Shown one piece after another: positions 14,530-18,012 of a stretch of 18,012 nt of DNA. Position numbers and translations under genes: made by a program. The stretch spans positions 1 through 18,012 of the forward strand of contig JAIIAN010000043.1 of assembly GCA_022717655.1 (NCBI GenBank), in the 5' to 3' direction. Source of the stretch: Bacillota bacterium (GTDB lineage: Bacteria; Bacillota; Clostridia; Lachnospirales; Lachnospiraceae). How positions within the stretch are numbered: position 1 is the first letter of the stretch; every line of letters starts with the position of its first letter. The notes beneath the pieces were generated by a model, which was not told where the DNA came from, did not search any database, and saw only the letters and a list, made by a program, of their open reading frames with translations.

Positions 14530-14715
14530 TGTTCGATTTCAAGTCGAACACTCGTGAGACTTGGCGCGCGATTCTAGTCAGCACAAGCTGACAAATTCTT
14601 CTTAGAATCGCTGCGGTCTACACTTCGTTACGGTCCGCGCAGAACCATCGTCCATTGGACAATGTGCGCCCCACGGAGTGTTTATCTCAGTCGTAGTCTT
14701 ATCGACTGAGATAAA
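14530..14715 (-). promoter_or_regulatory. GC-rich array of hairpins in the leader of sigma module 2
   Basis: Four strong stems stand in a row. Read leftward they are: a perfect 13-bp stem TTTATCTCAGTCG (14681-14693/14703-14715, 9-base loop); GCGCA plus CATTGTCC (14637-14669, one wobble, 4-base bulge); GCGATTCTA (14568-14576/14603-14611) enclosing GTCAGC-ACAA-GCTGAC; and TGTTCGA (14530-14536/14544-14550). The tract is visibly GC-richer than its surroundings and ends about 15 bases before the ribosome site of the sigma gene. It may be a structured 5' leader or a dispersed repeat element. It matches no riboswitch class that I recognise. Confidence 0.6.
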
Positions 14716-14828
14716 TTTGCATGCAATGTTTTCTTACATAGATTAGACGTTTATGAAAAGAAAATATCCCTTTTATTCTATTATTTTTTTATTTTGTAAC
14801 CTTTTTCCTTTCTCATTTGTGTTATAAA

Positions 14829-14843
14829 TGAAAGGACCTTTCA
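14829..14843. promoter_or_regulatory. 15-bp palindrome upstream of sigma module 3
   Basis: TGAAAGG-A-CCTTTCA is a perfect odd palindrome 25 bp upstream of the ATG at 14868. It lies between the AT-rich promoter region (a TGTAAC at 14795-14800 is a possible ECF -35, with no good -10) and the ribosome site. It could be an operator or a small hairpin. The rest of 14716-14828 is AT-rich without a gene. Confidence 0.35.
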
Positions 14844-14867
14844 AAATATAATAGGAGTAAAAAACTC

Positions 14868-15350
14868 ATGAGACAATCCGTTCAGGAATTGATTGAACGT
14901 TATCAGAATAATCTTTATGCAATTGCATTTAGCATCTGCAAAAATCCATCCGATGCGCAGGATGTCGTTCAAGATACGTTCATTCAATATTATACAAGCA
15001 AAAAAGAATTTGAGGACGAACAACATCTGCGAGCATGGCTGATTCGTGTTGCAATTAATAAGGCGAAAAATATGACTCTTACTTTCTGGCATCAGCATAA
15101 AGTTTCTTTGGAAGAATACATGGAAACTTTAACTTTTGAAACACCGGAATCAGAAAATCTTTTTGAGGAAGTCATGAAGCTTCCAAAAAAATACCGAATC
15201 GTGATTCATTTATTTTATTATGAGGATTATTCCATTAAGGAAATCGCAGAAATTTTAAATCTGTCGCAAAGCAATGTAAAAGTTCGTTTATCACGCGCAA
15301 GAGCACTGCTCAAAGAATCATTAAAGGGGGAATGGAATTATGACGAATAA
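14868..15350 (+). CDS. ECF RNA polymerase sigma factor, module 3
   Basis: The product has 160 residues. The ATG follows TAGGAG at 14851-14856. Region 2: YAIAFSICKNPSDAQDVVQDTFIQYY and LRAWLIRVAINKAKNM (about 17-69). Region 4: LPKKYRIVIHLFYYEDYSIKEIAEILNLSQSNVKVRLSRARALLKE (about 105-150), helix-turn-helix at 121-145. It is more distant from the other two factors in the window than they are from each other. The end overlaps the next gene by 11 bases, so the pair is coupled. It is divergent from module 2 across a 364-bp region holding the hairpin array. Confidence 0.93.
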   Translation: MRQSVQELIERYQNNLYAIAFSICKNPSDAQDVVQDTFIQYYTSKKEFEDEQHLRAWLIRVAINKAKNMTLTFWHQHKVSLEEYMETLTFETPESENLFEEVMKLPKKYRIVIHLFYYEDYSIKEIAEILNLSQSNVKVRLSRARALLKESLKGEWNYDE

Positions 15351-15930
15351 AGAGAAATATAAACAGGCTTTTTCTGGATTGCATCCCTTAGAACCAATTT
15401 CTCTGGAGGTAGAACAAATGGTAAAGATACAAAAGAAACATAAATTTCAAGTCGCTGCTGCAATCCTTACCGCATTTATTTTAGTCGGAGGCACCGGAAC
15501 TGTATACGCAGCAAATATTGGCGGAATCCAGCGTACCATTCAGCTCTGGATTCACGGCGACCAGACTGATGCCACACTCGATGTAAAAGAAGATGGCTCT
15601 TACAGCCTGAATTATTCCGACGAAAATGGAAAAGAAGTGGAACAAGGCGGTGGCGGAGTCGCATTTGATGCCGATGGAACAGAACGCCCGCTTACAGAAG
15701 AAGAAATCATGGAACAGCTTAATATGCCCGAGGTGGAATACGAAGAGGATGGAAGTGTCTGGGTTTATTACGAAAATCAAAAAATCGAAATCACCGATAA
15801 ATTTGACAAACATAACATCTGCTATGTGAAAATTAAAGGCAAGGAAAAAACTCTTTATTTAACTGTAAAATACCAAAATGGATATTCTGTTTCAGAAGAT
15901 AAATATCCAGACCCTGCTTCTTTTAACTGA
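15340..15930 (+). CDS. putative small anti-sigma factor of ECF module 3
   Basis: The product has 196 residues. The ATG lies inside the sigma stop region (11-base overlap), after AAAGGGGGAATG. A cytoplasmic N-terminus of about 34 residues precedes one membrane segment (about 36-58, FQVAAAILTAFILVGGTGTVYAA). An acidic exported domain follows with VKEDGSYSLNYSDENGKEV, a Gly-rich turn (GGGG) and a C-terminal beta-rich stretch, KIKGKEKTLYLTVKYQNGYSV. No named family is recognised with certainty. The position and topology copy the anti-sigma partners of the other two modules, but the ectodomain is much shorter. There is no zinc anti-sigma motif. The function is inferred from context. Confidence 0.7.
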   Translation: MTNKEKYKQAFSGLHPLEPISLEVEQMVKIQKKHKFQVAAAILTAFILVGGTGTVYAANIGGIQRTIQLWIHGDQTDATLDVKEDGSYSLNYSDENGKEVEQGGGGVAFDADGTERPLTEEEIMEQLNMPEVEYEEDGSVWVYYENQKIEITDKFDKHNICYVKIKGKEKTLYLTVKYQNGYSVSEDKYPDPASFN

Positions 15931-15940
15931 TTTTTTATAC

Positions 15941-15990
15941 AAAGCAAGAGCAGTTCAGAAAAATCATTCTGAACTGCTCTGCTTTATTTT
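15941..15990. terminator. rho-independent terminator between convergent genes
   Basis: AAAGCAAGAGCAGTTCAGAA (15941-15960) pairs with TTCTGAACTGCTCTGCTTT (15967-15985), with one bulged A and a 6-base loop, then TATTTTT. It ends the third sigma operon. On the minus strand it can also serve the gene at 16038-16898. Confidence 0.88.
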
Positions 15991-16037
15991 TACAAGCTCT
16001 CTGTAAGAGACTGTAAATTAATTCACTAATTTTTTTC

Positions 16038-16898
16038 TTAGCAGATTTCTACTAATTCAATCTTAAAGTTTAATTCTTTTCCTGCCATTTCATGGTTCGC
16101 ATCAAAAGTAATAACACCATTTTCTTTTGAAACAACTTTAACCGGGAATGGCTGTCCCATTGCATTCTGAAGGTAAACCTGCTGACCTGCTTCTAATTCT
16201 TCAGAACCTGGAAGTTCACTAATCTGAACACTGAAAACAGCATCTGGATCTGCCATTCCGTAAGCCTCTTCCGGCGTCAGATGAATGTCTACAATATCGC
16301 CAACTTCCATATCTACAACCGCTTTATCAAATCCTTTAATCATCATTCCTGCTCCGCTGATAAATTCAAGCGGTTCACCACGGTCATAAGAAGAATCAAA
16401 TTTTGTTCCGTCATTAAAAGTACCTGTGTAATGTACTCTTACTGTTTTTCCTGCATTTTTTCCCTCTAAAATAATCTGTGGAGCTCCACATCCATGGCAT
16501 CCACTGCCACAATCTCCACCACAGCTGTGTTCTTCCTCATGGTCTCCACAGCTATGACCTTCTTCATGATGATGGTCACAAGTTACACCGGCATCTTCCA
16601 GAGTCCCATCTAAATAATCCTGAACTGCTTTATCTGTGTCGCCTGCTGCACCTGCACACACTTCAATTCCTGCTTCGGCAAGAGCGGTCTGTGCTCCACC
16701 ACCAAGACCTCCGCAGATTAAAACATCTACACCCTGGTCAGCTAATACACCCGCTAAAGCACCATGACCACTTCCGTTAGAACTGATTACTTCACTGGAA
16801 ATGATTTTGTTGTCTTCTACTTCGTATACTTTAAAATTCTCTGTCTTTCCAAAATGCTGAAATACTTCTCCGTTATCATAAGTTACTGCGATTTTCAT
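16038..16898 (-). CDS. fusion: NifX/NifB-type cofactor domain + His/Cys-rich linker + SlyD-like FKBP prolyl isomerase
   Basis: The product has 286 residues. Residues 1-105 match the dinitrogenase iron-molybdenum cofactor fold: MKIAVTYDNGEVFQHFG, VLICGGLGGGAQTAL, then AVQDYLDGTL. Residues 107-138 are extremely rich in His and Cys (CDHHHEEGHSCGDH, GGDCGSGCHGCG), a likely metal-binding segment. Residues 140-286 form an FKBP of SlyD layout: VRVHYTGTFNDGTKFDSS, GAGMMIKGFDKAV, LTPEEAYG, then an insert-in-flap part ending ITFDANHEMAGKELNFKI. SlyD normally carries its metal tail at the C-terminus; here the metal-rich stretch joins two domains. A role in metal or metallocluster protein maturation is inferred. 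The ATG follows AAAGGA. There are no operon partners, and no Nif genes are in view. Confidence 0.88.
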   Translation of the reverse strand: MKIAVTYDNGEVFQHFGKTENFKVYEVEDNKIISSEVISSNGSGHGALAGVLADQGVDVLICGGLGGGAQTALAEAGIEVCAGAAGDTDKAVQDYLDGTLEDAGVTCDHHHEEGHSCGDHEEEHSCGGDCGSGCHGCGAPQIILEGKNAGKTVRVHYTGTFNDGTKFDSSYDRGEPLEFISGAGMMIKGFDKAVVDMEVGDIVDIHLTPEEAYGMADPDAVFSVQISELPGSEELEAGQQVYLQNAMGQPFPVKVVSKENGVITFDANHEMAGKELNFKIELVEIC

Positions 16899-16996
16899 TG
16901 CTTGTATTCCTTTCGTTCTTATATAATTCTGATATTTTTTCTATAGTTTATATGATAACATAGATTGTGAGGAAAAGCTATTTGTTATTTCCATTT

Positions 16997-18012
16997 CAAT
17001 ATGTTCCAATATGTTTCTATTATTTCATGTACATTCAAAAATTCATTTTTAATTTTTACATTATTTACATTCCAATATGTTTCTATTATTTCCTGATTCC
17101 GTCACAGTGGCGTGACACTATGTTTCAATTTACATTCCAATATGTTTCTATTATTTCCAGTTGTTTCCGTCAGTGCTTTCTTGTGCTTTGTATTTACATT
17201 CCAATATGTTTCTATTATTTCTGAAAAGATTGTTTTAATTCCGTTCCATACAGCTATTTACATTCCAATATGTTTCTATTATTTCCCATTAGATTTTCTG
17301 TTAGCGTTGTCAGCTCAAATATTTACATTCCAATATGTTTCTATTATTTCTGCACCAGTATCACCTTTATCTCCCTTGTCACCTTTATTTACATTCCAAT
17401 ATGTTTCTATTATTTCACGGACATTTTCTAATCATTCTTCAAAATGTCGCCATTTACATTCCAATATGTTTCTATTATTTCTGGAAGACTTCAAGATTGT
17501 AACCGGTATGGAAGCAAATTTACATTCCAATATGTTTCTATTATTTCATACTTGCCATACCATCATGCAACGTGACAACAATATTTACATTCCAATATGT
17601 TTCTATTATTTCATGTTCACAGACGACAGGAAATATCAGTTGAAGTGTAATTTACATTCCAATATGTTTCTATTATTTCTTTATTTCCTTTAATTCGCCC
17701 ATCACTGGAAAGCAAATTTACATTCCAATATGTTTCTATTATTTCCGCTCTCTGTGGCAAGGGCAACAATATCTCTATGATATTTACATTCCAATATGTT
17801 TCTATTATTTCAGGATTTAATATTCGTATTGGCTATGATAATTCTATATTTACATTCCAATATGTTTCTATTATTTCTCATAGGCAATCTGCGCTCCGGC
17901 TGCACGTTCTCATTTACATTCCAATATGTTTCTATTATTTCTACCATAATATTATCCATGTTGACCTCCTTATCTATATTTACATTCCAATATGTTTCTA
18001 TTATTTCTTTAT
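16997..18012 (-). CRISPR. CRISPR array, type I-B-like repeat, 15 perfect repeats plus one degenerate, open at right
   Basis: The 30-bp repeat reads ATTTACATTCCAATAT then GTTTCTATTATTTC on the plus strand. Perfect copies start at 17063, 17128, 17192, 17256, 17321, 17387, 17452, 17518, 17583, 17650, 17716, 17782, 17848, 17912 and 17978. A degenerate copy (16997-17026) has lost its left third. The spacers between repeats, 15 in all, are 34-37 bp, and a sixteenth begins at 18008. On the minus strand the repeat ends GGAATGTAAAT, like the C. difficile type I-B repeat (GGTATGTAAAT). The damaged copy is damaged at that 3' end, as expected for the leader-distal repeat. Transcription should therefore run leftward from a leader outside the window. 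No cas gene is in view, so the type is inferred from repeat sequence only. Confidence 0.97.

Noticed and set aside
14504..14584. N-terminal extension of the second sigma factor from the ATG at 14584
   Set aside because: The extra 27 residues derive from the hairpin tract, have no family match, and a TTG at 14503 with a ribosome site gives the normal length.
14681..14715. The perfect 13-bp stem as a rho-independent terminator
   Set aside because: Neither side has a T run after the stem, and neither gene ends there; both flanking genes start outward from this region.
14795..14835. ECF-type promoter for the third sigma operon (TGTAAC at 14795-14800)
   Set aside because: No CGTC/CGTA-like -10 is found 16-17 bases downstream, so it is not listed as a feature.
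16967..17693. Long plus-strand reading frames across the CRISPR region
   Set aside because: They are made of repeat-derived peptides (FTFQYVSII, HSNMFLLF) and have no ribosome site; they are artefacts of the array.

Overview
The window comes from a low-GC Gram-positive anaerobe. Low GC, strong AGGAGG-type ribosome sites, ECF sigma factors paired with single-pass partners, a type I-B-like CRISPR repeat and an iron-sulfur flavoprotein all suggest Clostridia, most likely Lachnospiraceae. That placement is inference; no ribosomal RNA lies in the window to prove it.

Layout. (1) 1-313 has no gene but carries two near-consensus promoters about 100 bp apart and a boxA-like motif, all firing leftward. 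This looks like the leader of an rRNA operon whose 16S gene lies just outside. (2) A LysR regulator (-) is divergent from the first ECF sigma/anti-sigma pair (+, 1400-3354), which ends in a strong two-way terminator. (3) A compact leftward operon, 9952 to 3435, encodes an iron-sulfur flavoprotein, a CLC-type anion transporter resembling the fluoride clade, an McrB-like AAA+ NTPase, a DUF2357/PD-(D/E)XK nuclease (McrC-like) and a membrane-anchored ComEC-type metallo-beta-lactamase. The last three are tightly coupled and form the best candidate defence module. (4) 9959-12560 is a patchwork: a 216-bp inverted-repeat element, a possible small RNA, a cysteine hydrolase gene bracketed by relic CRISPR repeats, and an AlkD-like DNA glycosylase. 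(5) A second (-) and a third (+) ECF sigma/anti-sigma pair are divergent around a GC-rich array of hairpins. (6) A (-) gene fuses a NifX/NifB-type domain, a His/Cys-rich linker and a SlyD-like FKBP. (7) From 16997 to the end runs a CRISPR array with 15 perfect 30-bp repeats plus one degenerate terminal repeat; it continues beyond the window.

How it fits together. Three envelope-stress type sigma switches lie within 14.6 kb, next to DNA-targeted defence (McrBC-like genes, CRISPR) and DNA repair (AlkD). The CRISPR array reads leftward, judged from the repeat end matching the C. difficile type I-B repeat and from decay at the left end, so its leader and any cas genes should lie to the right. Two spacers are readable by eye: one encodes a collagen-like Gly-X-Y stretch typical of phage tail fibres, and another spans a Shine-Dalgarno and start codon. 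A second CRISPR family survives only as three relic repeats around 10.5-11.35 kb.
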